Shown here piece after piece: positions 17,829 to 27,472 of a stretch of 64,000 nt of DNA. Within the stretch, counting starts at the first letter, position 1, and every line of letters starts with the position of its first letter. Source of the stretch: an uncultured Flavobacteriales bacterium (GTDB lineage: Bacteria > Bacteroidota > Bacteroidia > Flavobacteriales_G > Salibacteraceae); assembly GCA_905479105.1 (NCBI GenBank), contig CAJQLE010000001.1:423628-487627 (forward strand), read 5' to 3'. The position numbers and the translations under genes were made by a program. The notes below the pieces were generated by a model. It was not told the DNA's origin, searched no databases, and saw only the letters and a list, made by a program, of their open reading frames with translations.

Positions 17829-19577
17829 TTATTTTATTTCAACTTTCAGGTTTAACTCTTCCAACTGCTCATCGCTGATAACAGATGGAGAATCAATCAT
17901 TAAGTCACGCCCAGAATTATTCTTTGGAAAAGCTATATAATCACGAATGCTGTCCGTTCCACCAAACATTGCTGCCAGTCTATCAAATCCAAATGCTATG
18001 CCACCATGAGGAGGCGCACCATATTTAAAAGCCCCCATTAAGAAACCAAACTGGTTTTCTGCTTCTTCATCGCTAAAACCTAAAATATTGAACATTTTAG
18101 CCTGTAAATCCCGGTCATGTATACGAATAGATCCACCTCCTAGCTCTACTCCATTTATTACAAGATCATACGCATTGGCATTCACTTTCTTTGGATCGAT
18201 TGAAAGCATCTCAATATGCTCAGATTTAGGAGCAGTGAAAGGGTGATGCATTGCATAAAACCTATCTGTCTGCTCATCCCACTCTAATAATGGAAAGTCT
18301 AATACCCAAAGAGGCTTATAATCCACGCCTTTTCTCAAGCCCAATTGAGATCCCATTTCAAGCCTTAGCTCATTCATCTGCTTCCTGACCTTAGCTGTGT
18401 TTCCTGCTAACAAAAGAATGAGATCACCGGTTGATGCATCGCATGACTTAGCCCAATCGGCTAGCTTGTCTTGGTCAAAAAACTTATCGACTGACGACTT
18501 AAACGAACCATCCTCATTCACTTTACAATAAATAAGCCCTTGAGCGCCTATTTGCGGACGCTTCACAAAATCCGTCAGCGCATCCAACTGCTTTCTAGAA
18601 TACTCTCCTGCACCTTTTGCGCAGATGCCAAGAACCAACTCAGCATCATCAAATAATTTGAATCCTTTATTCTGAGTTAGTTCATTCATTTCAACAAACT
18701 CCATCCCAAATCTTAAATCTGGTTTGTCTGAACCGTACATTGCCATTGCGTCAGCGTAAGTCATTCTTTTAAATTCAGGTAACTGAACTCCCTTAACTGA
18801 CTCAAATAAATGACGGATTAACCCCTCAAACGTCTTGAGGATATCTTCCTGCTCAACAAAGGCCATTTCGCAGTCAATTTGTGTAAACTCTGGCTGTCTA
18901 TCGGCTCGCAAATCCTCATCTCGGAAGCATCTTACGATCTGAAAATAGCGATCATAACCACTGATCATCAAGAGCTGCTTAAAGGTTTGTGGAGACTGCG
19001 GTAACGCATAAAATTGACCTTCATTCATTCTCGATGGCACCACAAAATCACGAGCACCTTCCGGAGTAGATTTTATTAAATACGGAGTTTCTATTTCCAT
19101 GAAGTTTAATCCGTCCATGTACTTGCGTGTTTCTATGGCCAATTTATGTCTCAGCTCAAGATTCTTACGCAATGGGTTTCTTCTTAAATCAATGTAGCGG
19201 TACTTCATTCGTATTTCCTCTCCGCCATCTGTTTCATCATCAACGGTAAACGGAGGTACAGAAGAAGCATTCAAAATATCTAGAGCCAAGACTTTAAGCT
19301 CGATTTCTCCCGTTTCCATTTGCATGTTTTTACTCTCGCGCTCTATAACTTCCCCGCTCACTTGAACGACAAACTCTCTGCCAAGCTTTCTGGCCTTTTC
19401 ACCAATTTGAGCATCTAACTCCATATTGAATCCAAGCTGAGTTATGCCATAACGATCCCTAAGGTCAATAAATATCATACCACCTATATTCCTAACGCGC
19501 TGAACCCATCCAGCTAGGGTAACGTTTTCACCAATATTTTCAATGCGCAATTCTCCGCACGTATGAGTTCTGTACAT
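17829..19577 (-). CDS. aspS: Aspartyl-tRNA synthetase
   Basis: 582 residues, class II synthetase of bacterial type. It begins with [11 protein letters not shown], then an OB-fold anticodon-binding domain ([20 protein letters not shown]). Motif 2 is seen in [18 protein letters not shown], a GAD-like insertion lies in the middle, and motif 3 is [15 protein letters not shown]. It charges tRNA-Asp. It is the first gene of the aspS-ClC-pfkA unit and has a -7 element 19 bases upstream. Confidence 0.97.
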   Translation of the reverse strand: MYRTHTCGELRIENIGENVTLAGWVQRVRNIGGMIFIDLRDRYGITQLGFNMELDAQIGEKARKLGREFVVQVSGEVIERESKNMQMETGEIELKVLALDILNASSVPPFTVDDETDGGEEIRMKYRYIDLRRNPLRKNLELRHKLAIETRKYMDGLNFMEIETPYLIKSTPEGARDFVVPSRMNEGQFYALPQSPQTFKQLLMISGYDRYFQIVRCFRDEDLRADRQPEFTQIDCEMAFVEQEDILKTFEGLIRHLFESVKGVQLPEFKRMTYADAMAMYGSDKPDLRFGMEFVEMNELTQNKGFKLFDDAELVLGICAKGAGEYSRKQLDALTDFVKRPQIGAQGLIYCKVNEDGSFKSSVDKFFDQDKLADWAKSCDASTGDLILLLAGNTAKVRKQMNELRLEMGSQLGLRKGVDYKPLWVLDFPLLEWDEQTDRFYAMHHPFTAPKSEHIEMLSIDPKKVNANAYDLVINGVELGGGSIRIHDRDLQAKMFNILGFSDEEAENQFGFLMGAFKYGAPPHGGIAFGFDRLAAMFGGTDSIRDYIAFPKNNSGRDLMIDSPSVISDEQLEELNLKVEIK

Positions 19578-19596
19578 AGCATGTAATTTGAGGGCG

Positions 19597-19604
19597 CGAA
19601 GTTA
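19597..19604 (-). promoter_or_regulatory. -7 promoter element (TAACTTCG) of aspS
   Basis: A TAnnTTCG octamer on the minus strand, 19 bases before the aspS ATG. Confidence 0.45.
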
Positions 19605-19734
19605 ATCCATCAATTATTCTAAATGGTTTCAATTGAGGAGTTTATTCGATCTGAGGACAATCAAACTTGATCTTGAGACATATCATATTTTTTCCTTTTG
19701 ATTTTCGCCCACTTTGTGAAATAAAACAGGCTCA

Positions 19735-20127
19735 ATGACAACTAATAAAACCAACAGCAACCTTCACATAGAGGACCTTCACTTTGAGCACTCCCAATGG
19801 ATCAGAAAATTAAAATTCTTAAAGGACGAGTTAAAGTTTTTTGTGGCTAGACTTGAAGAAGTGGCGGTCAGATATACTTCTATGGAAGTGCTGAAAGAAC
19901 TTGAGCAATTTCAAAATAAAATTTACATCGAGTCAAATATTCTGGACGAATGGATTCATGATACAAATGAACATTAACTTGCTAGATATGCCAAGTAAAA
20001 TCCAATTGCCATTGATCGTGTCACTTTCGATGACCACTCTCCTCTAAGAGATAGAATTGAACGGAATCGCGAAATGCAAATTGAGTTTGAAAAAGACTAT
20101 TTGAGGTTCTTGGCCAAATGGCTATAA
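19735..20127 (+). pseudogene. Small helical protein gene with two in-frame TAA codons
   Basis: The frame begins MTTNKTNSNLHIEDLHFEHS and, apart from TAA at 19975-19977 and 19996-19998, stays open for 130 codons to a TAA at 20125. The part after the first stop (LARYAK-stop-NPIAIDRVTFDDH) continues a small, heptad-rich protein of a kind I associate with Bacteroidota; glutamate is the likely original residue at both stops (GAA to TAA). It looks like a recently inactivated gene. The first 80 codons could still give a short peptide. Its role is unknown. Confidence 0.7.
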
Positions 20128-20152
20128 AGGAACTCTTGATTCACTTAAAATC

Positions 20153-20380
20153 ATGGTTGACAAAACAATAGGTGAGGTCAGAAATAAGCACAATTCTGGT
20201 GAAGTTAGCATTCATGGAAATCAGAAGGTATCCACCTTAGAATCGAACTTCCACGACACATTTGGATTGAACGTACAAGTTTTTAGAAGAAGCGCTAACC
20301 TATGGTTACAAACCACGGTTACGGATGAATGGACATTAAGCCAGCAAAACGAAACTGCCAAAGAGTTTTCATTACGCTGA
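20153..20380 (+). CDS. Conserved small protein of unknown function
   Basis: 75 residues, soluble. The segment STLESNFHDTFGLNVQVFRRSANLWLQTTVTDEWTL is split over a helix and beta strands and resembles a family of small Bacteroidota proteins with an FGL-x-VRVYR core. The ATG at 20153 comes 25 bases after the preceding pseudogene, and the two may have been one operon. No function is known to me. Because its partner is broken, this gene may be drifting as well, although its own frame is intact. Confidence 0.55.
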   Translation: MVDKTIGEVRNKHNSGEVSIHGNQKVSTLESNFHDTFGLNVQVFRRSANLWLQTTVTDEWTLSQQNETAKEFSLR

Positions 20381-20412
20381 TAAATAAATCTTGGTTTTTT
20401 GTTTGGCTTGGA

Positions 20413-20451
20413 GTCGACTAGTGAATAAAATCACAGTCGGCTTCATTTTTT
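20413..20451 (+). terminator. Possible intrinsic terminator
   Basis: GTCGACT-A-GTGA can pair with TCAC-AGTCGGC around ATAAAA, with one bulge and one G-T pair, then TTCATTTTTT. It sits between convergent genes. The T-run is interrupted and overlaps the lgt stop codon. Confidence 0.42.
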
Positions 20452-21240
20452 CATTAATGCTCTCAAAAAGAAGAAAGCTCCAACAGCCACCATAGGAATG
20501 CTTAAAAGTTGACCCATGTTCAATGCCATATCTGCTTCGAACTCAACCTGCACTTCTTTAAAGTATTCAATAATAAACCGCGCTGAAAACAACCCGATTA
20601 AAAACAATCCACATAGCATTCCTCTCTTCTCGGCTGCATTGGTTTTGTAGTAAAGTGTGAACAACAACCCGAACAGGCATAGATAAGTCAGGGCTTCATA
20701 AATCTGTGCAGGATGACGCGGTACCAGCTGAGCATATCCTGCTTTAGTAAATAGAAATGCCCACGGACCATCCCATGGTGCTCCCACTATTTCATGATTC
20801 ATTAGGTTTCCTGTTCTGATAAAAACTGCGGCAAGAGCCACAGTAATTACAATCCGGTCGAGCACCCAAAGCAACGGAAGTTTTGAGATTTTTCTACTCC
20901 AAAACCAAAGAGAAGCAAGTATTCCAATAGCTGCACCATGACTCGCTAAGCCTCCTTTCCAAATCTGAACTATCTCAATAAGATTATGCTGATAATAATC
21001 CCATTGATAGAAGAAAACATGGCCTAATCGAGCGCCAGCGATGGTGCCAATCATCATGTACATCAGTAAACTATCCATCCATTCAACAGGTAACTTCTCC
21101 CTTTTCAAGAAGTTTTGCATGATGTAATAGCCAATTAAAAAGGCCATAGCAAAAAACAAACCATACCAGCGTACAGCCAGCGGCCCAAATTCAAAAAGTA
21201 TAGGGTCAACTTCCCAAGTAATATACAATAGACTATTCAT
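20443..21240 (-). CDS. lgt: Prolipoprotein diacylglyceryl transferase
   Basis: 265 residues with seven predicted membrane helices. It transfers diacylglycerol from phosphatidylglycerol to the lipobox Cys of prelipoproteins, the first step for the many lipoproteins in this window. Signatures are GARLGHVFFYQWDYY, GGLASHGAAIGI, FIRTGNLMNHEIVG (the Lgt signature region) and PRHPAQIYEAL. Length is typical. Confidence 0.95.
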   Translation of the reverse strand: MNSLLYITWEVDPILFEFGPLAVRWYGLFFAMAFLIGYYIMQNFLKREKLPVEWMDSLLMYMMIGTIAGARLGHVFFYQWDYYQHNLIEIVQIWKGGLASHGAAIGILASLWFWSRKISKLPLLWVLDRIVITVALAAVFIRTGNLMNHEIVGAPWDGPWAFLFTKAGYAQLVPRHPAQIYEALTYLCLFGLLFTLYYKTNAAEKRGMLCGLFLIGLFSARFIIEYFKEVQVEFEADMALNMGQLLSIPMVAVGAFFFLRALMKK

Positions 21241-21254
21241 GCAGTGTCAAATCT

Positions 21255-21262
21255 TAACTTCG
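21255..21262 (+). promoter_or_regulatory. -7 promoter element (TAACTTCG) of hemB
   Basis: A TAnnTTCG octamer 23 bases before the ATG at 21286. It lies downstream of the possible GTG at 21244, which argues for the later start. Confidence 0.5.
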
Positions 21263-21285
21263 TGGGCAAATATAGAATTAGCATT

Positions 21286-22257
21286 ATGCTTCGCAGACCA
21301 AGAAGAAATAGAAAAAACGAAGTTATTAGAAGTCAAACGAGAGAAACAAATATCAGCGTTGACAATTTGATCTATCCATTATTTGTGGTAGACGGTCAGA
21401 ATAAGAAATCAGAGGTTAAATCATTGCCAGGTCAATTCAGACTTTCATTAGACCATCTTCTAAAAGAAGTTGAAGAGTGCATGAACCTCGGGGTTAAATG
21501 CTTCGACCTTTTCCCAGCTGTTGATGACTCACTGAAAGATGCTAGAGGAACATATGGATACTCATCAAAAAACTTCTACTTAAAATACATCAAAGAAGTC
21601 AAGTCGCGCTTTCCTGAAGCCCAAATCATGACTGATGTAGCTATGGATCCATATAGCAGTGATGGTCATGATGGTCTTGTAAAAGATGGCAAGATATTAA
21701 ATGATGAAACATTAGAAATTCTTGCTAAAATGAGTATAGCTCAAGCCGAGGCTGGTGCTGATATTATCGGACCATCAGACATGATGGATGGACGGGTTTC
21801 ATACATAAGAGAAGAATTAGATATGGCGGGCTTTACTGACGTGAGTATCATGTCCTATACCGCAAAATATGCCAGTGCATTTTATGGCCCTTTCAGAGAT
21901 GCACTAGACTCTGCTCCAAAATTTGGCGATAAGAAGAGCTACCAGATGGACCCCGCCAATAAAAAAGAAGCCCTCGTTGAAGCAGAATTGGATTATATGG
22001 AAGGGGCTGATTATTTAATGGTGAAACCTGCCTTGTGCTATTTAGATGTCATTCATATGCTTAAAGAAGAGTTTCCCATTCCGATCGCAGCATACAATGT
22101 AAGCGGTGAATATGCAATGCTCAAAGCCGCAGCGCAAAATGGATGGCTTGAACATGATAGAGCCATGAACGAAATGCTTCTAAGCATCAAACGAGCTGGC
22201 GCTGATGTTATTCTCACCTATTTCGCAAAAGAATTTGCTCAATTGCATAAAAAGTGA
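21286..22257 (+). CDS. hemB: Delta-aminolevulinic acid dehydratase (porphobilinogen synthase)
   Basis: 323 residues from ATG 21286, giving the usual MLRRPRRNRKNEV start. It joins two 5-aminolevulinate molecules to porphobilinogen in haem synthesis. The two active-site lysines are seen in MSYTAKYASAFYGPFRDA (near residue 195) and LMVKPALCYLDVI (near residue 247). A GTG at 21244 would add 14 residues, but a promoter element lies inside that extension. hemJ, a later pathway step, is also in the window but not linked. Confidence 0.96.
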   Translation: MLRRPRRNRKNEVIRSQTRETNISVDNLIYPLFVVDGQNKKSEVKSLPGQFRLSLDHLLKEVEECMNLGVKCFDLFPAVDDSLKDARGTYGYSSKNFYLKYIKEVKSRFPEAQIMTDVAMDPYSSDGHDGLVKDGKILNDETLEILAKMSIAQAEAGADIIGPSDMMDGRVSYIREELDMAGFTDVSIMSYTAKYASAFYGPFRDALDSAPKFGDKKSYQMDPANKKEALVEAELDYMEGADYLMVKPALCYLDVIHMLKEEFPIPIAAYNVSGEYAMLKAAAQNGWLEHDRAMNEMLLSIKRAGADVILTYFAKEFAQLHKK

Positions 22258-22344
22258 GTCGCATGACTTGACACGGTAATTCTATCTCGATAAACTATCC
22301 GAGTTCTTTCATTAATCTCCGCAAGAGTTTTCTTGCTTTAATGT

Positions 22345-23442
22345 CTAGGTCACTGCATACATTTTTCCAGGTAAAGTCTTAATCAAGCCCTTGAACTCCA
22401 ACTCCAATAGAATGGTGGATGTTTTGCTCACCGTCCAATCACACTTCAAGCTGAGATTATCTAATGATTGTTTTTTATTGTCTTTAAGCGCCTCAAAAAG
22501 TTTCTGTTCTTCCTCGTTCAATTCCACGAAGAGTTGTTTTTGAGGAGAGTGCGTTGACTCTTCTTTTTGCCAGCCCATTAAATAAATAAGGTCGGCACAG
22601 CTTTCAATAAGTGCGGCTTGATTTGTTTTGATCAAATAATTACACCCAGCAGAAAATGGTGCATCAATTGGACCAGGAAAGGCGGCAACATCCCGATTAT
22701 AACTTGTAGCCAATCGGGCCGTTATCATAGAGCCCCCTTTAACACCAGACTCCACAACTATCGTCACATCTGACATACCAGCTACTATCCTATTTCTTTG
22801 CGGGAAATTCATTCTATCCGGCTGCGTACCACTTTCAAACTCGGAAAGTAAGCCTCCATTCTCGAGCATTTTTTCAGCCAAAGACCTGTTACTATTTGGA
22901 TAAATGCGGTCTAAAGAATTTCCGAGAACACCAACGGTTTGCAAACCCTGATGAATAGCCGAACGGTGCGAAATTGTATCGATTCCGTAAGCTAATCCAC
23001 TCACAATTAACGGGTCATATGGTCTAAGTTCTTCTACCAGTCTTTCGGTTATTCTTGAGCCATACTCCGTGCAATCACGTGTACCTACTATACTCACTGA
23101 ATAAGGCTTATTCAAATCCATATTCCCTTTTGAGTACAACAGCACTGGACCGTCATCGCAATAACGTAGGCGGTTAGGATACTCTTCGTCAAGGAAAAAG
23201 ACTGTTTTAAGTTGCTTCTTTTCTAAGAACCTCAGCTCTTCTTCGGCTAACCTCATAGCGGTCGTCCTTTCCAGCTTTTTAACTATCAAAGTCCCAATAC
23301 CTGGAATGAGCGCTAATTTTCTATCAGATAATTCAAATAACTCTTTGACGCCACCAGCATAAGAAACAAGTTTCTTCGCCCTATGAGCTCCCACGCCATT
23401 GAGTTTCTTTAGCGCAATTTTATATTGAAGATTATCATCCAT
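22345..23442 (-). CDS. dprA: DNA processing protein DprA
   Basis: 365 residues. An N-terminal helix-hairpin-helix region (GVGAHRAKKLV, IPGIGTLIVKKLE) is followed by the DprA Rossmann domain: SIVGTRDCTEYGSRI, SGLAYGIDTISHR, FPQRNRIVAGMSD and ESGVKGGSMITARLA. The C-terminal ~60 residues form a winged helix. DprA loads RecA on incoming single-stranded DNA in natural transformation. It is divergent from kdsB with only about 57 bases between start codons. Confidence 0.95.
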   Translation of the reverse strand: MDDNLQYKIALKKLNGVGAHRAKKLVSYAGGVKELFELSDRKLALIPGIGTLIVKKLERTTAMRLAEEELRFLEKKQLKTVFFLDEEYPNRLRYCDDGPVLLYSKGNMDLNKPYSVSIVGTRDCTEYGSRITERLVEELRPYDPLIVSGLAYGIDTISHRSAIHQGLQTVGVLGNSLDRIYPNSNRSLAEKMLENGGLLSEFESGTQPDRMNFPQRNRIVAGMSDVTIVVESGVKGGSMITARLATSYNRDVAAFPGPIDAPFSAGCNYLIKTNQAALIESCADLIYLMGWQKEESTHSPQKQLFVELNEEEQKLFEALKDNKKQSLDNLSLKCDWTVSKTSTILLELEFKGLIKTLPGKMYAVT

Positions 23443-23451
23443 AGCAATGAA

Positions 23452-23459
23452 CGAAAGTA
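23452..23459 (-). promoter_or_regulatory. -7 promoter element (TACTTTCG) of dprA
   Basis: A TAnnTTCG octamer 9 bases before the dprA ATG on the minus strand, so the mRNA would have almost no leader. Confidence 0.45.
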
Positions 23460-23482
23460 ATGCAGTCTCTACATTTGATGAT

Positions 23483-23490
23483 TACCTTCG
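23483..23490 (+). promoter_or_regulatory. -7 promoter element (TACCTTCG) of kdsB
   Basis: A TAnnTTCG octamer 9 bases before the kdsB ATG, back to back with the dprA element. Confidence 0.45.
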
Positions 23491-23499
23491 TTGCCAATT

Positions 23500-24243
23500 A
23501 TGAAAATTTTAGGGATAATTCCTTCTCGATACGACTCTACCCGCTTTCCTGGCAAGCCTTTAGTAGACATTCAAGGTAAAACCATGATACAGCGTGTTTA
23601 TGAGCGGGCAAGTGAAAGCGAACAGCTTGACAAAGTGATTATTGCCACAGACGACAGTCGAATTTTTGAGCATGTTAAGGCTTTTGGGGGAGAAGCAGTA
23701 ATGACTTCTTCTTCTCATCTAAGTGGCACAGATCGATGTGTCGAAGCTTACCAATTATTAAACGAGAAATATGATGCGGTAATTAATATTCAAGGTGATG
23801 AACCTGTTATTAAGCCCTGTCAATTGAATCTTTTGGCATTTTGTTTCAATGACGATGATTGCGAAATAGCTACTCTAGCTGTAAAGATTAGAACTACAGA
23901 CATTCTTTTTGATTCAAGTAAAATCAAATTGGTGCTCGACAGCTATAACAATGCCATCTACTTCAGTAGGCATCCTATTCCATATCAGCAAAAACCAGCG
24001 GAGACTTGGCTTGAAAACCATGATTACCTCAAGCATGTAGGTATATATGGCTTTAGATCAGATATACTTTTAGAACTGGGGAAAATCCCAGCCTCTAGCC
24101 TTGAATTAGCTGAATCACTCGAGCAATTAAGATGGATGGAAAATGGCTATAAAATCAAAGTTAAGACGACCGATTTTGACAGTATTTCAGTTGATTTACC
24201 AACCGATCTTTATCGCGTCAATGAGATTTTAAATCAAGCTTAA
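23500..24243 (+). CDS. kdsB: 3-deoxy-manno-octulosonate cytidylyltransferase
   Basis: 247 residues. It activates KDO with CTP for lipopolysaccharide core synthesis. Family motifs are IIPSRYDSTRFPGKPL, HLSGTDRCVEA and VINIQGDEPVI, with a C-terminal ESLEQLRWMENGYKI. ATG 23500 was preferred to a TTG three codons earlier because MKILGIIPSR is the standard start. It indicates a KDO-containing outer membrane. Confidence 0.96.
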   Translation: MKILGIIPSRYDSTRFPGKPLVDIQGKTMIQRVYERASESEQLDKVIIATDDSRIFEHVKAFGGEAVMTSSSHLSGTDRCVEAYQLLNEKYDAVINIQGDEPVIKPCQLNLLAFCFNDDDCEIATLAVKIRTTDILFDSSKIKLVLDSYNNAIYFSRHPIPYQQKPAETWLENHDYLKHVGIYGFRSDILLELGKIPASSLELAESLEQLRWMENGYKIKVKTTDFDSISVDLPTDLYRVNEILNQA

Positions 24244-24279
24244 TAATCAGCGAGTATTTTTTTACTTTGTTATTGACCT

Positions 24280-25419
24280 TTGAATCTAGAAAACTACATA
24301 TCAGAATTATTAGAAAATCATGATTGCGTGATTGTTCCAGCATTTGGCGGATTCGTTGCCAACTATGCTCCAGCAAGTATCAATCCTATCAATGATCGAT
24401 TTGACCCTCCTTACCGAAAGGTTAGTTTCAATAAATTTCTAGTTCATAATGATGGTCTATTGGCGGCATATGTTGCCCAAAAGAAACAAGAGGAATATGA
24501 AAAGTCACTTGAAAGAGTAAAGAATTATGCGCTTTACCTTAAGAAAGAATTAAAGGATCACAAGCGCGTTTCAATCAATAAGGTAGGAATCATCTATCTG
24601 CAACAAGATGGAACTTTCAGGTTTGAGCAAATAAAGAATGCTGACTTTTTCAAATCAGCTTTTGGCCTTGAATCATTCTTTGCATCAAGAATAGAGAGGA
24701 CACCTTCACGCCAGGTCAGCATTGATCCAAAAACGGAAGAAGAAAAAAACAATGTCAAAGCTCAACCCAAAGTAATTGCCCTTCCTATCTCAAAGCAGGT
24801 TGAGTCCGAAAAGAAACCTGAGATTCAAGCCTCTCCGAAAAAAGAAATTCCCGAAGAAAAAGTTTCAGAAGAGCCTCACCCAAAGAAAAAACGAAACTGG
24901 GCAGCTGCAGCTGCAATTATCAGCTTACCATTAATTGGATTGGGAATTTGGTTGGGATTAGGACGTCCATTGCTGAATGATCAAGCGTTTAATTACTCTA
25001 ATCTTAACCCTTTTACAGCGAACGTTTCCTCAACCTATGAAGCAAGAACTTTTAGCTATAGTCCCGAAGATTTTAAAGCTGTTGAAGATTTTAATACAGA
25101 ATCAAGTGCGGGCTTCATTAAGATTGACCTTGGAAATGAGGCTGATAAAACATTAGTAGTAAGCCTTTCCAAATCTGAAAAGCCGGCTTCAGCAATGAAC
25201 CTTCATTACCATATAATGGGAGGCTGCTTTAGCGTAGAAGAAAACGCTACTGGCTTGGTAGACACTTATAATAGAAAAGGCACCAATGCCTCACTTATTG
25301 ATATTAAAGGGAATTTGCATCGAGTAAGTATTGCAAGTTTTGCCACTAAAAAAGAGGCTAAAGCCGCCCTTGCCTCTTTCCAAAATGATATACCAGGTGC
25401 CTGGATTCTTTATAAGTAA
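24280..25419 (+). CDS. CCDC81-HU-like and SPOR domain envelope protein
   Basis: 379 residues, TTG start (NLENYISELLENHDCVIVPA). Residues ~1-65 and ~66-130 are the two prokaryotic CCDC81/HU-like domains found fused to SPOR domains in Bacteroidota (VPAFGGFVANY, INKVGIIYLQQDGTFRFEQ). A charged linker precedes one membrane helix (~206-228), and a C-terminal SPOR domain (~300-379, HYHIMGGCFSVEENA) follows. SPOR domains bind denuded glycan strands of septal peptidoglycan, so a role in division or envelope work is likely. It lies 37 bases after kdsB and overlaps convergent rpoD by 10 bases. Confidence 0.85.
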   Translation: MNLENYISELLENHDCVIVPAFGGFVANYAPASINPINDRFDPPYRKVSFNKFLVHNDGLLAAYVAQKKQEEYEKSLERVKNYALYLKKELKDHKRVSINKVGIIYLQQDGTFRFEQIKNADFFKSAFGLESFFASRIERTPSRQVSIDPKTEEEKNNVKAQPKVIALPISKQVESEKKPEIQASPKKEIPEEKVSEEPHPKKKRNWAAAAAIISLPLIGLGIWLGLGRPLLNDQAFNYSNLNPFTANVSSTYEARTFSYSPEDFKAVEDFNTESSAGFIKIDLGNEADKTLVVSLSKSEKPASAMNLHYHIMGGCFSVEENATGLVDTYNRKGTNASLIDIKGNLHRVSIASFATKKEAKAALASFQNDIPGAWILYK

Positions 25420-26270
25420 TTCTTAAGTAAGTGGCTATTGGCCTTTTTTCTTAAACTTCTTAATCCTTTTTCTCTAATCTGACGAATTCGCTCTCTGGTC
25501 AATCCAAGATTATTTGCGATTTCTTCTAAAGTCATAGGCTGCACCCCATTCAATCCAAAAGACAAACGAAGTACATCAGCCTCTCTTTCCTTCAAGTTAA
25601 CTAGCACACGCTCTATATCACTTCTTAAAGATTCATGCATCAAGGTGTCTGTTGGCACATCTGAATCGGTATTTGCCATAACATTCAACAGGCTATTGTC
25701 TTCGCCTTCCATCAAAGGAGCATCAACAGAAACTTGCTTTTGAGAGTAAACAAATAAATCTCCAACACTTTCTGGATTGGACTCTAGTAATTCACCAATT
25801 TCATCGTTCGATGGCGGTCGTTCAAATCTTTGTTCAAGAGAAGCGTATGCCTGAGCAACTTTTTGAATTGCACTTACTTTGTTCAATGGCAGTCGAACTA
25901 CTCGACTATTCTCAGCAATTGCTTGCATGATACTCTGGCGAATCCACCAAACAGCGTAAGAAATAAACTTGAATCCTTTTGTTTCATCGAATCTTTTAGC
26001 TGCAATAATCAACCCTATATTACCTTCAGCAATAAGATCTTCAAGCTTCAAACCATGGCCTTGATACTGTTTGGATACTGATATAACAAACCTCAAATTT
26101 GCACTAACGAGCTTATTCAAAGCCAATACATCGCCTTGTTTTATTCTTACCGCTAGCCTAACTTCTTCCTCTGCGTTGATCATTTCTTCTTTAGAAACAT
26201 CGCTGAGATATTTATCAATTGACCGACTGCCTCGGTTCGTTAACTGCTTGGTTATTTTGAGTTGACGCAT
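25410..26270 (-). CDS. rpoD: Primary RNA polymerase sigma factor (RpoD/SigA)
   Basis: 286 residues, the short form typical of Bacteroidota, lacking the long region 1.1 of Proteobacteria. Region 1.2/2 contains NLRFVISVSKQYQGHGL, LEDLIAEGNIGLIIAAKRFDE and FKFISYAVWWIRQSI. Region 3 and region 4 follow, the latter with MTLEEIANNLGLTRERIRQI, the -35/-33-binding helix-turn-helix. In this phylum it reads TTTG/TAnnTTTG promoters, and many such -7 elements are visible in the window. The 145 bases upstream hold no gene. Confidence 0.96.
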   Translation of the reverse strand: MRQLKITKQLTNRGSRSIDKYLSDVSKEEMINAEEEVRLAVRIKQGDVLALNKLVSANLRFVISVSKQYQGHGLKLEDLIAEGNIGLIIAAKRFDETKGFKFISYAVWWIRQSIMQAIAENSRVVRLPLNKVSAIQKVAQAYASLEQRFERPPSNDEIGELLESNPESVGDLFVYSQKQVSVDAPLMEGEDNSLLNVMANTDSDVPTDTLMHESLRSDIERVLVNLKEREADVLRLSFGLNGVQPMTLEEIANNLGLTRERIRQIREKGLRSLRKKANSHLLKNYL

Positions 26271-26415
26271 AGGTTACATAGTTTGGTTAATTAGCAAAAG
26301 GTTGCTGAATGTAAAAAAAAATTACTAATTAAAAATTCGCTCTTTAAAACTTTCGCTTTTATCGCGCGAAGCGACCTAACCTATGTTTGATGAATATTAA
26401 GTGTGGGTCAGCGTT

Positions 26416-26868
26416 CTAGCCTCGCCATTTATCTAAAAAAATGTTCAACGTTTTAGCCTCTTCAATGGATATTGCATGAAGATTTTCCTCCCATTTCATC
26501 AGCTCAACATCTATCTCTTCCAATACCTTTAAACCTTTCTCAGTAATCTTCACGTCAACTTGTCTACGGTCATGTTTGCATGGCTTTCGAGTAACCAAGT
26601 CTTTTACCTTGAGTTTGTCAATAATACGAGATACGTTACTCATTTTATCGATCATCCGATCCTTTAAAAGATTTACAGAAGCAGCCTCTGGATATTGGCC
26701 TCGTAAAATTCTTAATGAATTAAATTGCTGAGATGTCAATTTGTGATCTTTAAAAACAACACTTTGCAAAGAATTAAGCCAACTAGAGGTGTAAAGCACA
26801 TTAACCATAAGCTTGCTATACTCACTACTAAACTTTTTTTGCTTGATTTCTTCACCAATACTTGCCAT
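26416..26868 (-). CDS. MarR family transcriptional regulator
   Basis: 150 residues from the ATG at 26868; a TTG six codons earlier is possible. The winged-helix core is QQFNSLRILRGQYPEAASVNLLKDRM, then IDKMSNVSRIIDKLKVKDLV (recognition helix) and KHDRRQVDVKITEKG (wing). It is a dimeric repressor or activator whose ligand cannot be deduced. It lies 48 bases downstream of hemJ on the same strand and might be co-transcribed with it. Confidence 0.85.
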   Translation of the reverse strand: MASIGEEIKQKKFSSEYSKLMVNVLYTSSWLNSLQSVVFKDHKLTSQQFNSLRILRGQYPEAASVNLLKDRMIDKMSNVSRIIDKLKVKDLVTRKPCKHDRRQVDVKITEKGLKVLEEIDVELMKWEENLHAISIEEAKTLNIFLDKWRG

Positions 26869-26916
26869 AAGGAATTGTTTTGGCAAAAATATGTATTTAC
26901 ATTATATGTACGTGTA

Positions 26917-27441
26917 TTAATTCCTCAGCCTTTTGTACGTCTTAATGGCAATCATCAATACTACACCAACAAGAAAAAATCCAACCGTTCCATAAATCCA
27001 ATTGAGCGTACCCTTTAAAATCACAACAAATACAATGGCAACAAGCCACAAAGTAGCGACCTCATTCCAGAGACGCAATTGGTTTGATGTCCAAATGATC
27101 TGGTTATTCTGAAGACGATTATACAATCGGTGAGTATATAAATGATATACCCAAAGCAGAAAGGTAAGTCCAAGCTTCACCATCATCCAAGGTTGAGTCC
27201 ACAGATTGAGGTCAATTACCATCCAGACACCAAAAATTGTTGCAAGTATTGCGGCCGGCCATGCAATGATAAACCACAGGCGATTCTCCATTATTTTAAA
27301 TTGGTTTTGCAGCACTTTTCTTTCTCCATCAAGTTTGTCTTCAGCCTCGGTATGATAGATGAAGAGTCTAATGATATAGAACAAGCCAGCAAACCAACTG
27401 ACAACAAAAATGATGTGTAAAGCTTTCAGATATAAATACAT
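26917..27441 (-). CDS. hemJ: Protoporphyrinogen IX oxidase HemJ (UPF0093/CopD-like)
   Basis: 174 residues with four predicted membrane helices. The first helix MYLYLKALHIIFVVSWFAGL carries the conserved His9, and WMMVKLGL carries the conserved Lys89; both residues are important in known HemJ proteins. It oxidises protoporphyrinogen IX to protoporphyrin IX in haem synthesis. It has its own -7 element 5 bases upstream and is divergent from the thioesterase gene. Confidence 0.9.
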   Translation of the reverse strand: MYLYLKALHIIFVVSWFAGLFYIIRLFIYHTEAEDKLDGERKVLQNQFKIMENRLWFIIAWPAAILATIFGVWMVIDLNLWTQPWMMVKLGLTFLLWVYHLYTHRLYNRLQNNQIIWTSNQLRLWNEVATLWLVAIVFVVILKGTLNWIYGTVGFFLVGVVLMIAIKTYKRLRN

Positions 27442-27446
27442 CGACT

Positions 27447-27454
27447 CGAAGGTA
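27447..27454 (-). promoter_or_regulatory. -7 promoter element (TACCTTCG) of hemJ
   Basis: A TAnnTTCG octamer ends 5 bases before the hemJ ATG on the minus strand, predicting a leaderless or nearly leaderless mRNA. Confidence 0.45.
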
Positions 27455-27472
27455 AGCAGAAGCTTGAGATTC

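Noticed and set aside
21244-21285. Earlier GTG start for hemB
   Set aside because: A -7 promoter element lies inside this stretch, and the standard MLRRPRRNRK start is at 21286.
26340-26385. Hairpin in the rpoD-MarR gap (TCGCTT ... AAGCGA) as a terminator or small RNA
   Set aside because: The stem is short, alternative pairings compete, and no direct T-run follows. Nothing else was recognised in this 145-base gap.
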